A stretch of DNA of 64,000 nt from Glandiceps talaboti (lineage: Eukaryota > Hemichordata > Enteropneusta > Spengelidae): positions 23,242,929 to 23,306,928 of the forward strand of contig NC_135565.1 of NCBI RefSeq assembly GCF_964340395.1, given 5' to 3'. Below the pieces are notes generated by a model that had not been told where the DNA came from, did not search any database, and was given only the letters and a program-made list of their open reading frames with translations. Made by a program: the position numbers and the translations under genes. Of the stretch, positions 9,643 to 24,556 are shown in pieces. The first letter of the stretch is position 1. Each line of letters starts with the position of its first letter.

Positions 9643-12600
9643 ATGGCTGATCCCAAGAAAATAGGTCTTCTCAATTTACACCGAAAATCTACAGGTATTG
9701 AAGACATGGAAATGGCGGAGCGGGCGGCCGCTTCGTCGTCGGAAGGATCCAAACTTCAACGTTCTCCTTCTCCGGTGAAACTGCCAGACGCCGCATCTCG
9801 ACAAAGTGTTGAAACAGACGCTGTGGACCCAACTACTTCTGAAAGTGCAGAAAACCCTAAGAAACGTAAGCGTGAGTCTGAAGCAGAGGAAGAGAGCGAA
9901 AAGACTGAAGATAGTCCAAGCAAACGACAACGAAGACCAAGTGTTAGAAGAGACAGTGTTATGATGGAAGACAGGGAACGAGAGCTTTTAATAAAACACA
10001 GAGAGGAGTTAGCCAAAGAAGAACGCCAGAAAATGCAGTAAGTGTAACAAATGTGACTAATATTCTAAACCTAACACCGCGTACATATGTAATTTTAGCC
10101 AAGCTACAGAGGACGTTGGGTATTTAGCTACAGAAAACATTCATGTACGGTATTGTATAATGGATTGATAGTTCTGTAGTGGAAATACCACAAAATACAT
10201 GTATTGTATATTATAATTATTGCAGCAAAATTTGACTGGACTGTGTTTGAGAAAACTTGATTTTACTCAAACTTTAAAAACTTCTTTCTTGAAATATGGT
10301 GCTTTGACTCTGAGACTTGGTTTTAGGATAAAGATTATTTTACTATAAAAGCGCCCACAATTAGAAAAATGACTGTCGGCCTTGTCACCTTATCCAAATA
10401 GAATTATTGTTTAGATTGCACAAGTCAGATAGTAGATTGTAAGATACATTGTTGTGACATTCAGTCCTAACCAGTTTTCTCTGGTGAGTGCAATGCTGGC
10501 TGATAGGGTAACATGACATGTACATTTGTGTCTTACAGACTAATCAGATGTTGCGATAACAGCTTATCACAGCACATATTCTAAGTTATGTTTCTGATAT
10601 CACAGCAATACTACGAATGTAAATAGCCACAGTTTAATATTTATTCTATTTTATTTCCTTCAAAGGGTGCTTGTTTCATCTTTTTCTGAGGAGCAACTAA
10701 ACAGATATGAGATGTATAGAAGGGCATCCTTTCCAAAAGCAGCAATAAAAAGAGTAAGTACATTAATAAATGACATATGCCACAAATTCAGCTGCTTTCA
10801 CAGGATCATCATTTGGTTAGCTGTATTAAGTCAACCTGAAACACTTGATCGGAAGCACAGGTCAGTGTACACAAATGTAAGGAGATGATTTCTGGCAATG
10901 TTGAGTAGAAGCTTGCCTCCTACATAGCTCTGAATTCATTGTCTGTGTACATACATTATTTCTCCACATGGGGCTGAGCAAGTGGTAGTAGTATTATTGT
11001 GATGTGCAGTAGTACTAGTTACTAAATTAGGTCAATCTTTTGTGTCTCTTCGGTTAAATGGGAGCAAGCTAGCTGAGTTTATACATATTTGGGCCTAGTT
11101 TATGCTGCATATTTATAAAGTACTCAAAGTATTGTTTTTATTTTGGCATAGTTTATGCTGCATACATTGTATTTATAAGTTACTTGCAGTATTGTACTTA
11201 CATGTATTTGGGACACACTTAACCCTCACTTGCAATTAACTGAACCTCAGACCTGGTTAAAATTATATAAGTCATAAATGATTTGATAAATTAATTTATA
11301 TGTATCAAAAATCATGAAATCTTTACTATGAAATCAACTGTTCTGTTTTTTCTTTTCTTCTCAGTTGTGTATCAATTTCTCTTGTGTCTGGTGAAAATAA
11401 ATAATATGAAATATATGAATATGTAAACAATGGCAGAAGATGACCATAATGATAATGTGACAGAAAGCAGTCATTCACATATGTCATTTAAAGAGTCTAA
11501 TCAAGGTTATCAATTATCATGCAAGTATTTTCACTTGAGTAAAAAGTTTATAAATTCAAGTTGTGACACTTTAACTTTGGTACACCTTATCAGATTCATA
11601 ATGAACAGCGCCCTCTATCACTGAATAAATGTTGTGCAATGGTTAAATTTTAAATTTTAAAGTCGTTATTGATTCGTTACTCTCAAAATAAATTTTTCTG
11701 TGTATTAAATCATTTTAAGATATTTAAATGACAGTTCAATCTGCAGTTTAATTGCCAGTGATTAATGTATTTGCTATTTTTTCCTCTTCTTTTCACAGCT
11801 AATGCAGTCACTAATTGGAACGTCATCTGTATCACATAATGTAGTCATAGCAATGTCTGGTATTGCCAAAGTCTATGTTGGTGAAATTGTAGAAGAAGGT
11901 GAGTTGTAACTGTACAAAGGTACATCTGGTTAGTACAACTTAACTGAGGTTCAGTATAGTGCTATAGGGATGGTTAAATGTCTGTATATATGTGTGTGTG
12001 TGTGTGTGTGTGTAAACAACTTAGGGGAAGAGATGTCAAATTCAAAAAAGTCGGTACACTTGGTTTTTATCTATTATCACATAAATATGTCCAAATCTTC
12101 AATTGCATGACATCAAACAGGAAGGAACAAAACACTTATACTAATACTAACATTGAATTTCTCCGACTAAATATAAGTATATAAATGAAAAGTTTATTGT
12201 ATTTTCATATAGAATACTATCGATTGCGTTGACACGTCCGCTAACATGTTCATCACTGTCGTAGTGCGACAGTCAAAACATGGTAGTTGAAACAGTATCA
12301 ATGACGCTTTGTTATGGTACAGAGAAGTGTTTTGATTTCCTGCAGTGCCGATATCTTTGAAATCCTACTTACAGATCCCACTGGTGAAATTTATGCAAAA
12401 TAATGTTGTGAAGACCACAGTTATCACAATGTATCTAGTTCCCTCAAACGGGACGGGTCAACGCAATCGATAGTAATTAATGTTTTATGCATACATGCAT
12501 GCATGCATACATACATACATTTTATTTACAAATTGAATGTTGTTTATTTTGTAATAGTAAACAGGTTTCATTATTATTTACTGTTCTTTCTTTATACAGC

Positions 12601-12730
12601 TTTAGATGTACTAGAATCATGGGGCGATAGTGGACCACTTCAACCAAAACATATTAGAGAAGGAGTCCGAAGATTAAAACTTAAAAATAAAGTACCTACA
12701 ACTAAATACAAGAAGACATTATTTAGGTAG
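9643..12730 (+). CDS. TAF11: TAF11, TFIID histone-fold subunit, four exons
   Basis: The exons are 9643-10037, 10666-10753, 11799-11898 and 12600-12730, with consensus junctions (CA|GTAAGT, AGA|GTAAGT, AAG|GTGAGT) and coding for 237 residues. Residues 1 to about 130 are a charged, disordered arm with a basic nuclear-localisation run (KKRKR). From about residue 133 the TAF11 histone fold follows: [47 protein letters not shown], and the final PLQPKH...EGVRRLK helix. These match the vertebrate protein nearly word for word. TAF11 pairs with TAF13 in TFIID and contacts TBP/TFIIA at promoters in the nucleus. I chose the ATG at 9643 because MADPKK is the first ATG in the open frame. The length is close to human TAF11 (211 residues), the excess being in the N-terminal arm. 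The transposon end lies 92 bp upstream. Confidence 0.97.
11990..12013. repeat. (GT)n microsatellite
   Basis: A short GT run in TAF11 intron 3. A CATG/CATA run lies at 12488-12520 in the same intron. Confidence 0.9.
12216..12474. mobile_element. 259-bp inverted-repeat element (MITE) in TAF11 intron 3
   Basis: The ends ACTATCGATTGCGTTGAC and its complement match at about 23 of 24 bases. The trinucleotide AAT flanks both ends (12213-12215 and 12475-12477). An inner hairpin around CTGTCGTAGTGCGACAG is also present. There is no coding capacity; the 3-bp duplication would suit a PIF/Harbinger-type MITE, but the family is not certain. Confidence 0.7.
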
Positions 12731-12770
12731 CACACAGTTCTACACAAGAGTTTGTATAATTTAATGATGT

Positions 12771-12776
12771 AATAAA
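12771..12776 (+). terminator. TAF11 polyadenylation signal
   Basis: AATAAA 41 bp after the TAF11 stop codon, followed by a T-rich stretch. Confidence 0.75.
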
Positions 12777-13284
12777 AACGTGTATATATATTTTTTGCAT
12801 TTTTATTGTATATGTAGCCCGTTCACTTTGTTATCATCTGTCAGAATGTACGTAGTTCCGGTTCCACTTTACACGTTATTCTATTTGTCAATCAATACCT
12901 ACGCCTGCTGACTATGGAATGTAATAAACCAATCAGCAATATGTTTATAAAACAAAATTTAAGTTGCGCATTGATACAGAGTGTGAGATCGATTATTTCC
13001 TGGAATGGTATTTCCTTTAATTGCAAAAACACAAATGAAAATTACATTTTGTAATCCACTATGGAACTACTACAAAATGTATTTTGGTCTAAAATTTGTC
13101 CTAAACACATGTAAATGGTCTAAAGTGGGGTCTTGGGTTGGCAGTTGGCCACATGCCCCTACCACAGAACTAGCCAGGTTTGTACTACAGCTGTGTCCCT
13201 TAACCTTCATCAAATAATACACTGCTTATTCTTTGCATCAATAAACACACACACAACATAAGTTTAGATTCTAGTATTCACATG

Positions 13285-16200
13285 ACTTTTATTTACTAAA
13301 ATCACCAATAAGACTTACAACGGAGACAAATTCTGAAAATTGTCCTTATTTTCCCTTATTTACATTGTGTTTAAATACAGGGCTAAATGTCAACGTGATT
13401 TACTCAATATTCAACACTGAATAGGGAATAGTTTAATACATACTATAATACAGGTGACATGGCAAAACCAAGTTATACGACAGTGTTGAGTGCATACACA
13501 GATTTTTCATGATCATTTGTTTCATATATCAAGTCAAGCGCCCTCACAGGTGGTATCGTGTGTAGTGACGGCAGCACGTAATTCATTTGTATTGCCTCAG
13601 ACCACTAAGGTATTGCATAGTCTGGATTTGAGGGACTGGTACAGGATTGTACCTGCACTTCTCACACAACAAAGTGATTTCTTTTGAGCCTGAAATGTGA
13701 ATAAAGTCATGTCACACAGACACACAACAACTTTTGTCAACTTTTTGTTTTCCCCTATTTACAAGTAGTTATGGATCCATACGTTTAAACAACACTTGAC
13801 AGCAAGAGAGATAGAATAATGAAGTTATTGAAAGACGTCAAAATATATTTTACATCTTGTCTAACAAACATTTCCAAACTAGAATAATGTTATGAACAGA
13901 ATACAACGTTTTCACAATTCCACATAGAATTACATTAGCAATTCTATAGTTGGAAATTTCTTGCAATGGAAATGATATTGAAAATAAAGATAATGTCCTC
14001 CTAGAGGATAGACTATTTGTTTGGAAAAAATATTTGTAGCTTTCATGTCAACAAGAAAGTATTGCAGCTTTACTACACATGAATCTAGTCATAATAAAGT
14101 GATTATTACAAGGTGAATATATATGACTTTATACTGTGACATTGGTCATTTGTCTGTTGAATTGGCCATAGGAATGAGAATTGGGTATTTATTTTGGATT
14201 ATTAATTTTTTATCACGGTGTCCTACTTGATATCAATGTGAAACAAATGGTAAAATAAAAATCTAATCCTCATCCATATGGCTACTTTAAGTAAGCTAAC
14301 AAACTAAACAATTGCATCATGATCCAGAGTAAGTTGTCAGCTCTGGTAGGAATACTGGCAGTGTATGTTTTATTGTTACTATGGTGATTTAACAATAGTG
14401 AACAAATTGATATATGCATTTTTTTTCATCAAGCAAATTAAATGTCATCTTTAACCCTTCAAGCCAATGATTTCTAGAAAGTATACAATTACACTCTAAA
14501 ATAGGTCTTGACAGGGTCAAAGGTCATTCAACTTCATTACCATTTATTGCTCTCTCTCTCTTGCTGATCAGTAAAACTACAATGATCAAACTGTACGAGT
14601 GGAAAGCTGATGACAAAGATTTAAGAGAAATACTTCTACCTCTAGTCTACACCATAAAGCTATTTTGATCCTACTGTTTGTAAGTATTGGAGGCTGCATT
14701 GCAACACTTCCCTAATAGTAAAGGAGACAAATCAATTGCAGTATATCATACAAAATCTACTCCATAAAGTATTTTTGCTATTTCTGCAAACTAACTGTTC
14801 TTTTGAAAACCCCAGTTTTGGAACCTATATCTCAAGCAGCTGCAATATCTTACCATAACGTTGTAACACATTGTAAATGATTATACATATACTCCACAAC
14901 TTAACCATTTGAATATATTGTTAACCTTTTGTCTTTCCCCGCCAATTTCTACTGAAAAATGTCTAAAATCATTGACATTTATCACAATTTTTAATTTTTT
15001 TTGATGAATATCGAAGATTGTACAGTCTCTACTACATCTTGAACAAAAACTTTTTTGGATTTTTTTTTCAATGAATTAGGAAGTTTTTTACTTTGCATGA
15101 CATTTTTGGTAAAGATTGAAGAAACCCTGCCACTTGGAGAAATTGGGGTTTTAAAATGGCAGTGTAAAAATGATATCTAATATCTAAATACAATCACGTC
15201 ATCAGCTTTCCACCTTGGATCCTGTACTACAAATTCAACACAATAACTTAAATTACTATACATACAAAAGAAGCAAAATATCTGCTGCACCAAGTAAGTT
15301 CAGAGGTCATCATTTCACCTTTGACCCTGAATGACATCATTAGACAGCTGGCAGTGCAGTGAATTTTACTCCGAAAGGAAATTAAATTTGAATAGAATTG
15401 ACAAGAATATATATATATATTTATCCTCTGTAATCTACAAAAATATCACACAATTTACACTTTAATTTTTTTTTAATTTTTGCATATTTTCATCATTGTT
15501 TGGACTATCAATAGTAATAATGCGTAGAGGACGTGAAGGGGCCTGTGTATGACTGCTTGCTGTGAGGGAAAATAGAGGTGTGGATGCTATCTTCAGGCAG
15601 TTAACATTACTATTAACGAAAAAAATCAGGATTGTCAATTTTGGCCCATATGTGGCCGAAGTAAAGCAAAAATACATAAACTAACCAAACTATTTTATGT
15701 AATAACATTCTAAGTTCATACTAATAGTAATATCTATCAGACCATCTCAAAGTAGGAGTGCTTCCTTCATACCGCCACACTTTAAGTTAAACAGTTTAGA
15801 GAAATAACTTAAGAAAACCTGGCACACACCCATACATAGAATCTAGGAAAGTTGAACACTCACTGACAAAAAAAGTTAATATATTTAGGATCTACAGATT
15901 TAGAGACACTGCGATTTCCATGGTAACCACAGTTACTTCTATAGCAACCACAGGGTAATTTCCATAGCAACCACAAGTGATTAATAAAGTGATTTTCATG
16001 GCAATCAGAATGTTATTCCCTTTGCAAACAGTCATACACAGTATTAACACTATAACACGCCAGAACATCTGGCACAAAAAATAAATTCAAACATAGTAAC
16101 TAAGGGTTCTCCCCAGCACATTATAGAGCTGTGTGTACAACCCTGCATTCTCAAAGAAGACTTTAACTTACATAATTACATTCTCATTTTGCCATTTCCC

Positions 16201-19200
16201 ATTAGTCGGCCATTACTGTATGAGGAGAACCCTGCCCAATAGAAATCAAACAAAATGGGCATACAAAGCAAAACTAGGAATTCACTTAAACAATGATAAT
16301 AGTCAATTGACATAGGAAAGGAAATCTAACATCTACTGAAAAATAAGACATTAATATCTACTTGGATTATATGCTATGTAAATATCATAGCAACTATATT
16401 GCACATTATCACATAGAACTGACACATGTACAGTGCATGTCGTAATGCATTGTGGGAAATAACTAACGTTCAAATGTCATGTCTAGAATTACACTCACTA
16501 TTTTCTGCATATCATTAGACGTTTTACATATTTTGAATAATTTTACAGCCACTTCTTTCAAGTGCCTATCATTTTGAAGTTCACAAAAGTACTTGTGGAA
16601 ATTCTATTCACAGGAAAAGTTCTAAATACGTCACAGTTTATTTCCAATATTAGACATGATGTATATTCATCCATACCTCTAGCCTTGTCCATAATATCAC
16701 ATGCATGTATTTGATTACTATTATCTTCAGCAATCAACAAAACAGTTTACTTCTCATCACAGAGTGTCATTTATGGACCAATCACAATACTTTGAATTAA
16801 TCAACACCTGCCCAGTGTATTTCTAAACCAATCAAATTGAGAGACTTGCTACGTAAACATATCATTTCAGTTTTCAAGAATTAAGTACTACAATAAAATC
16901 TCTCATTTGACTGGTTGCCATTGAAATAACTTTTAATCAAAGCCAGAGCATTCTCTTTGTTTTGTGTACAATGTTGTATCACACACACTTCTTCATACCA
17001 GATTGTAAATTATAAATTGTTTTATGATCATAAACTTACTGACCACATTTTGGAGCTTCAAGATGCAAATTAAAGCAATTACCTATTCACCACTAAAAAA
17101 GCAACATTCACTCAAGGCACAAGACATTAGTACTGTGAAGACATGATACGGTAACCACTTTACACACTACACAGCGCCCTCGTACAATAATTATAAAACT
17201 CAGTTTTATGCAAATGACTTGATTTGCATATTATTCATTAGACTGAATTTCGCATAGATTATTCTATCATTCATTGTTTGCAAGATGTGTGCACAACAAT
17301 TACAAGAGGCAAAAGAACAAGAAAATAATCTCAGAGCTTTTGTGCAAGAAGTTATTTTGTGTATCTTGAGTTCGTGAAACCTGAATTAACAATTGCATAT
17401 TATTTATTCCCCATGATCTTCTCTCATACTCTCAAAGATGCATATTACATGAGGGAAGCCGTTTGCACTGAAAAACTGGACACTATGTTTACACCTTGTG
17501 TGAATTTCATTGGACCAGACGATACTTAATTTGACTATAATTTGCATAAAATTCACCATTTTGTGTACCAAACCATACAGGATATAGGATTGGCATATTG
17601 GAATGTTTGTGATTTCCTTGTATTTCTTTTGAATAATCAAATATTTCACATTTCCTTGAGCGCAAATGCACAGAAGCTCTAAGAATAATTTCAGAATCAC
17701 ATAAAGGTCAGAATATTGGCACACATATAATAATGTAAATATAGACAGCAATATACTTATACACTACAACATCCAATCATTCCCTAAATTTCTCATAATT
17801 TTTTAAAAACATTCTAATCATTTTGAAAGTTCTGAGAAAATGGTAAATATGTATTGCTGATACTTGTGTTGATTGGTTTTCATTCACAATCATATAAATG
17901 CATGCACATATAAGCAAACACTGATTGCACGTACCTTGGGTTTTTTCAATCTTTTTTTTTTTTTACACTAACTCTATAAATTCATCAGTAAATTTTTCAA
18001 AATGTACACTTAAATTTGACTCTCATCACTGGCCTGTGCTTTATCTAATTTTAGGTGTCGTGAGAAATACAAGCTAATTTGCATAATCTAGCATTACAAC
18101 TCTATTCATGTTATAAGTGCCTCAGAATTAACATTTTCAACTTTTACTGTTACTTTCTTTTCAAAAACTCCAACCTATTTTCAGTTAATATAAAAAGAAA
18201 TCAGGGGTCACCACCTAATTTCTTAAATAAAGCTCACAATTAGAATAAACTGACTTATTTTGGAGTCCAACATGGCCACCAAATACTGTGCCAACCTTTC
18301 CAAAAGGGAAATTGGTCCTTGTATCACATTCTACCTTAAATTGGTCCTTGTAGCATTCGACCATAAATTGGTCTTGTAGCGCATTCTATCATAAACATTA
18401 ATAATCCTTTCCTCTAAAATTAATTCTTTGAATACAAGCTTCCTGATTTAGTTCAGGTTTTCAAAACCGCTTTAAATACTTAATCTAACAGCCAACTGAC
18501 CTACAAATACTCCCATTTGATGACATTTTGGTAAATTTGGGCTTATATTATTTTCCTATACAGCTTATAAGACACACCACGTTGCTCTGCCCGGCCCCCA
18601 GCAGTGAAATGGGTTGGCTGTTGCATGAAGGCACCCAAACATGGTATACATTACAGACTACATTCCTGCCATGTTGAGGAGATAAAGGTGATGTATTGTT
18701 GGCTGATTGTAATTTTTTTTAAATAACTTTTCTTGATATATTTGGTGGGAATATTTCATAACACTGTGGGTATTGGCCTATGTTATTTTAATAGTGCATG
18801 CATAATTAATTAACTTACTATTTTTTCTCAGATACTGGGAGGGAAGTTGGTGGTAAAATTTCAAAAAAACATTTTCAGTCATTCTAATTTTACTTAACAA
18901 TGTCACAAACATTTGAACTAAACTCTATAACATTCATAGAATAATTTGCTTTCAGTGCTAGGTGGTCATTTTTGGACTTTCTCCTGCTATTTGCATAACT
19001 CTGGTTTACAGGTACTCCTTACTGAATAATTAGAACTTTACACTATGATTACAAACATGAATTAAATTAGAATGTTATTAACATAGTTCTTATTTAATAT
19101 CTGTTATTACGTAAAGCTGCTTGCATTGTAAATTCAAAATGTTGCAGTAAAGAACCCTACAACTTACAACTAACCTTGGTGAATTCACAACATTTTTTTT

Positions 19201-21254
19201 TTGGATGACTGAATTTTTTAGACTGATGCTTGCATGTTGAAATATTTCAGAGCAAACTGCCACTGATACATATAATTGATGAGTTATTAATTCACTTAGT
19301 TGACATTCTTATTTGTCTACCTAACTTTGACATATAGATACATTTTATATACAATATTGGAACGCAAGCACCTTGTACAATTTCCTTCTTTTTTATGATA
19401 AAGTAGGGAGACAGGTGTATATTTACAAATCACGCTGGGTTCAATTTCCATCCTGCTCAACAAAATAACCACTTGGTGGTTCCCTTCTAGCTCTATCACA
19501 ATAAAGGAAAATATTGAATTCTATATACATATAAGTACTGCACATTACATGACTAGGTGTAAACCAGTGAACCTTGATGTAACACTCCCTAGTGTACTAG
19601 TAATTTATCTTTTCTACACATCAGTACACAGACAACTAAAATGACTCCCTAGTGTACTAGTAATTTATCATTTCTACACATCAGTACACACAACTAAAAT
19701 GACTCCCTACATCACTGATATGCAATGTCTATTTTTACACAACAATGTCATGTTCATACGGAACTCCCTAAGTGCACTATTTTTCATATCCTTGTTAGTG
19801 TTTACAACTCCCTAGTGCACTGCTAAAATTACTAGTTGACCACTGAGGTAAGACATATTCCAAACACAGATCACTAATTTGACCATTGACACACACAAAG
19901 CACAAGTCATGTACTGGATTTCAATTGACTCCTTAGGGTAGGCAATTCATGTAAATGAACCCCCTAGTATGAAAGAGATACATTGACTGTAAATACTTAG
20001 TAACCCCTTAAAGCCTACTGTCAGTTTGCAAATTGTGAAGGTTCACACAGGCCACTCTATATTGGCCTTTTAGACTAGGTTTTCAAAGCTCAAGATCATT
20101 TCCATGTCTAGAGGAATGGATGGATGTGGCACGTCACTCCATGCTAAATTTTAAATTACCGCCAACAGCTGTATTCATCCAAGTCAAGCATTAATCCGAA
20201 CCAATGACATTATCACACCTACACATGACATAATATTAGACTTGAAAGTGAATGTTTGGCCATAAATATTATTTGCATATCACAAGTGTGTTTTTGTGAA
20301 CGTACCCAATTATAAGTGCCTGTCAAAATGTGATGGGTTACTACTAGTATGTGTTCCTCATGTGGTCTTAGCCAGATTTTCCATAGAAAATAGTGTTCCA
20401 CTAGACTTTGGAAAAGATCTTTAGATTTAAAGACAATGGATAGTGTCTCTAGCATAATTCTACATTGGCATAACTACACAGCATCAATAGGTTTGTCTGT
20501 AACACTAACATAATAGATAAAGTGTCGTATGTAAAAAACACTGACACACAAGTACCATGATGAATAGTCATGCCAAAATGTATTCCATTTAGTACCCTGG
20601 TGGTGTAATATGTACATATGTACATTTACAGAATGCATAAATACACTTTTTGGTCCTAGTACATATAAATACCCTGATGTAGATCATATAGATTAAAAGC
20701 TATTTAAAATTTCATTATTGTTTGGTCCCACTTGTTTGGAGAAGACATTTCAGTTGAATCATTTGATTACATTTGTAGCATGACAACTTTAATACACTTA
20801 CAACTACTCAGTTTCTATTTGAAACACAAAAATCAACCACTCTTTCTGCTTGCACACTGGCTAACCCCTTGCTTTCAATACCATAGGGTGATATCAAATT
20901 ACTGGTCCATGCAGGGTTGGTAGGCATCTAAAAACTATTTAACAATGTAAATCCCTGACAAAAATAAAATGTACTCTATACCAGATGCAGGATATCCGTC
21001 ATCTCTCAGACACACACATAGCAACACCAGTACAAAACCACTGTTAGTAATGGCCCCTCAGATGTTGCCATAGTTACAATCTGTTGTTATAGTTACAGAC
21101 TGTTGTCATAGTTATAGTCTGTTGTAGTTAGTCTGGTTCCATCTGACTACACCAAGTGGACAGGATCACCAACTTTAACTATTTGGGCAGGGATGCCAAC
21201 TTTAACTATCCGGGTAGGATTGTCAACTTTAACTGTGTCCTGTATGACATTTCT
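13285..21254 (-). other. Probable long 3' UTR of PTPRR; no separate gene seen
   Basis: Between the PTPRR stop (21255-21257) and the TAF11 end I find no coding exon on either strand. An AATAAA on the minus strand lies at 13294-13289. Several earlier signals exist, so the true 3' end is not fixed. The stretch is AT-rich with scattered ATTTGCATA-like words and a 60-bp duplication at 19584-19703 (GACTCCCTAGTGTACTAG). Assignment to the UTR is inferred from the convergent layout. Confidence 0.4.
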
Positions 21255-24200
21255 CTAATCCACAGTGTCTGGCAGGTATTTCTCATACAGACATAAAGCC
21301 TGATGGATAAACTCATATTGTTCATTGGTCTGTATCATTCCACCCCTGAAACGAATAAAACAACAAAATGATGAACTTGCTTCCATCAAATGTTCTCATA
21401 TTATTACTACCTTATTACCACTATTTTCATGATTATTTTTATAAATTATGCATGAGGCAGCACAATTATATTTCCATATTTTGCTTTATTCACCTGGAAA
21501 GTACTTAAATGACCTAAGGGTTTTGTCACTACCAACCTAGTGACTTGTAGAAAAAAATGAGATAATAACATTGAAGAATGACTTTGAAACACAGCCATAT
21601 CTTACCTGTCCAATCGCATTTGACATACAATTCCAAGAATGTCCACCATACTTTCCTCCTGTAGTTGTCTCACACCAATACTAATTGCAATAAAACACCC
21701 CGTACGACCAAGTCCAGCACTATAACAAACAAAATATTAAATTTGTTTTTAAAAAATTATGTATGACAAACTTGCAAACAGTATTTTACAAATTGTCACT
21801 GTTCTGATAGTTCATCAAGTGCATCACTGACTGTCAACCTACATTTGTAGCTATATTCAGTAAATGTCACTTTACTTGGATAAAAGTAACAAATAGCACT
21901 GTATATATGGCTATAAGGACCAGGTGTATTCCAGCAGACCATGGTATAGTGTCATAACAGCCATGCCATAGTGCTGTACTATGATAGCCATGCTGTGTGT
22001 AGTGTTCGTAACAGCCATGCCATAGTGCTATACTATAATAGCCATGCTATGTGTAGTGTTCGTAACACTTGGTGTTGTAACATAACAGCCATGCTGCAGT
22101 GATGTAACAGCCATGCTATTGCCTTGTACCAGGTTGACCTGGGTTGCCAGGTACAGAGAAGAAATAACCCTGCCTTAATATACATATAAAACATTGTATT
22201 CCAGAGTACAAATTGCCATGCCCTACTATACAGCATAGACTGTGGGTGACTAACAGTCATGGATTTGAGATACAAGGTTACAAATAATCAATAGATGCTT
22301 TAGAATTATTTATAATAGTAATAGTAGCATGTCTACCTGCAGTGTACAACTACAGGTCCAATCGGTTGTTCTTCCTCACCATCTTCATCAAAACGATTGC
22401 GTTCCACTTCTTCAACTAACTCTAGTAATTGTTTGGCAGTGTCTGGTGTTTTATTGTCAGGCCAGGCAGTGTACCAATAGTGTTTGACTGACTTCGCCTC
22501 ATCTAAGTACTGTAATATATCAATAACATCAACTGGTCATCACAAGATAATACAATACAGATAACTTTCAAATGTTTTTGTTAAAAGGGGCAGTAAATAC
22601 ACCAAATTTACCCAAGATCCTCACTTTACAGCAGTTTCTTACCTTTAGTTGTTGTTATTTTTTGTTGAGTACCAAGATTTGCAAAATTACCTGAATTCTA
22701 GATGGTCATTTCCCTTTGGGTTACCCATCAAATTTATTGGGAAACGTATTTATAAGAGAAAACCATGCACATTTTACAAGATTATTTGTTACTAGGGTGT
22801 ACAATTCTTTGTAACAACATGGACAATGTACCCTCAACAACATGGACAATGTACCCTCCTCCTGTATACGATACAATCAAATGACTACATGTATGTAAAT
22901 ATGTATGCAAACAAATTATTATGAAATGAAATGAATTTATCAGTAGAGAGAAATTTCAACAATACTTTTTAGAACGAATAGTTCTATATTAACTAACTTC
23001 CTAGACACATCCATATAACATTACTAGGACAGCCTATGGAAAACTCAATAAACAGAGTTAATATTTACTAGTGTCCATCATACATTTTACGTTATTCTAC
23101 AAACTGCCATATCTCATGAAGAGTGCCACCATGTGGTATACAATGTAAATCCTTTATTTATGTGCATGTGCGTTCTCTGTCATATTTCTGAATATATAAG
23201 TCTTTTCTTATAGTAGTCCAGCTATCTTTTTAGCACCACAAAGAGCACCACCATATAATTTACCAGGTAAATGTTTTGTTTAGGAAAACCTACCTTCATT
23301 GTCATATTTCTAAGTATATAACCGTCCTTTCTTATAGTTCTGTCCACAATTACTTCTATATCACCATAAACTCCCTGTTTATGTGGCCAATAATGTTCAC
23401 ATTTCACCTGAAAATATAAATAAATAAAGTCAAGGCAAAAGTTGATTTTAAAGTAATTTTACTAGTTTTTAAGGCTTTGAATGGTAAAGCACCTTTGTAT
23501 ATCCAGGATTCGTTCACACGTACCAACAATTCTCGTTACAATTTGTGTAACGACTGTAGTCAACATCTTGTTATACCTCGATCGTATAATACACTAAATG
23601 ACAGAGTGCTTACCATTTGTGGACCAAAGCTATGGAACTCAATTCCTGGAGAACTAAAGCTGATCACTGATGTTGATTTTTTTAGATGTGAACTTAAAAC
23701 ACATCTGTTTAAACAATATTATAAGCTGTATTAATTTTTTACCAAGTGTCTTTTACGAAATTGTCATTTTAGCCTTTTTGTAATTATTGTAACCAATTTG
23801 TTGTTTTTAGCTTTATTATATTGTTTTACTTTTAAATCTATTTTATGTACAGCGCTTTTGAATATTAATAAATAGAAAAGGCACTTTAGAAAATAAATAA
23901 ACTTTCTTTAAACTTAAACTTTAAAACCAAATACAAAAAAATCTCAATTGTTTCCTTTCTTGTTCTTAACTGATAAACAGTGGAATATGATGTAAGATGT
24001 ATCTTAATTTAAAAAGATCATTAAAAACAAATCAGTTGTTTTCTTGAAATTGTGATGTAAAAAATTGCATGTCCAGCCAAATGTCTAGCTAATAGTTTAT
24101 TCACTAAGAAACTCATGTAAAAAGGTGAAAATATGTAACAAGCAAGTTAAAATTAATAATTATAACAGTAAGCCCCAAACTTTCTTTTAATATCATTTCA

Positions 24201-24471
24201 AATACACCACAAACACTTTAAGTCTTCCTATGGTAAAATTGGGTGTGATTATTAGAACTTTGATTTTCAGGAGAATTAGTCCCCCTCCAGTGATTTTTAC
24301 GGAGAATTGGTCTCCATGGGATATTCTACCTCAAGTTAACTTTATATGCATCTTTTATGATAAAAAATAATATATAATATATATATATGCTGAATATCTC
24401 ACTTTTTTTTCCAGAATTAAATATACCAATGTACCTCTCACTACAAACTGATTAATATTGTGTGTGTGTGT

Positions 24472-24556
<85 letters not shown>

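Noticed and set aside
18590-18690. Possible tRNA-derived SINE
   Set aside because: I could not find convincing A and B boxes or a tail.
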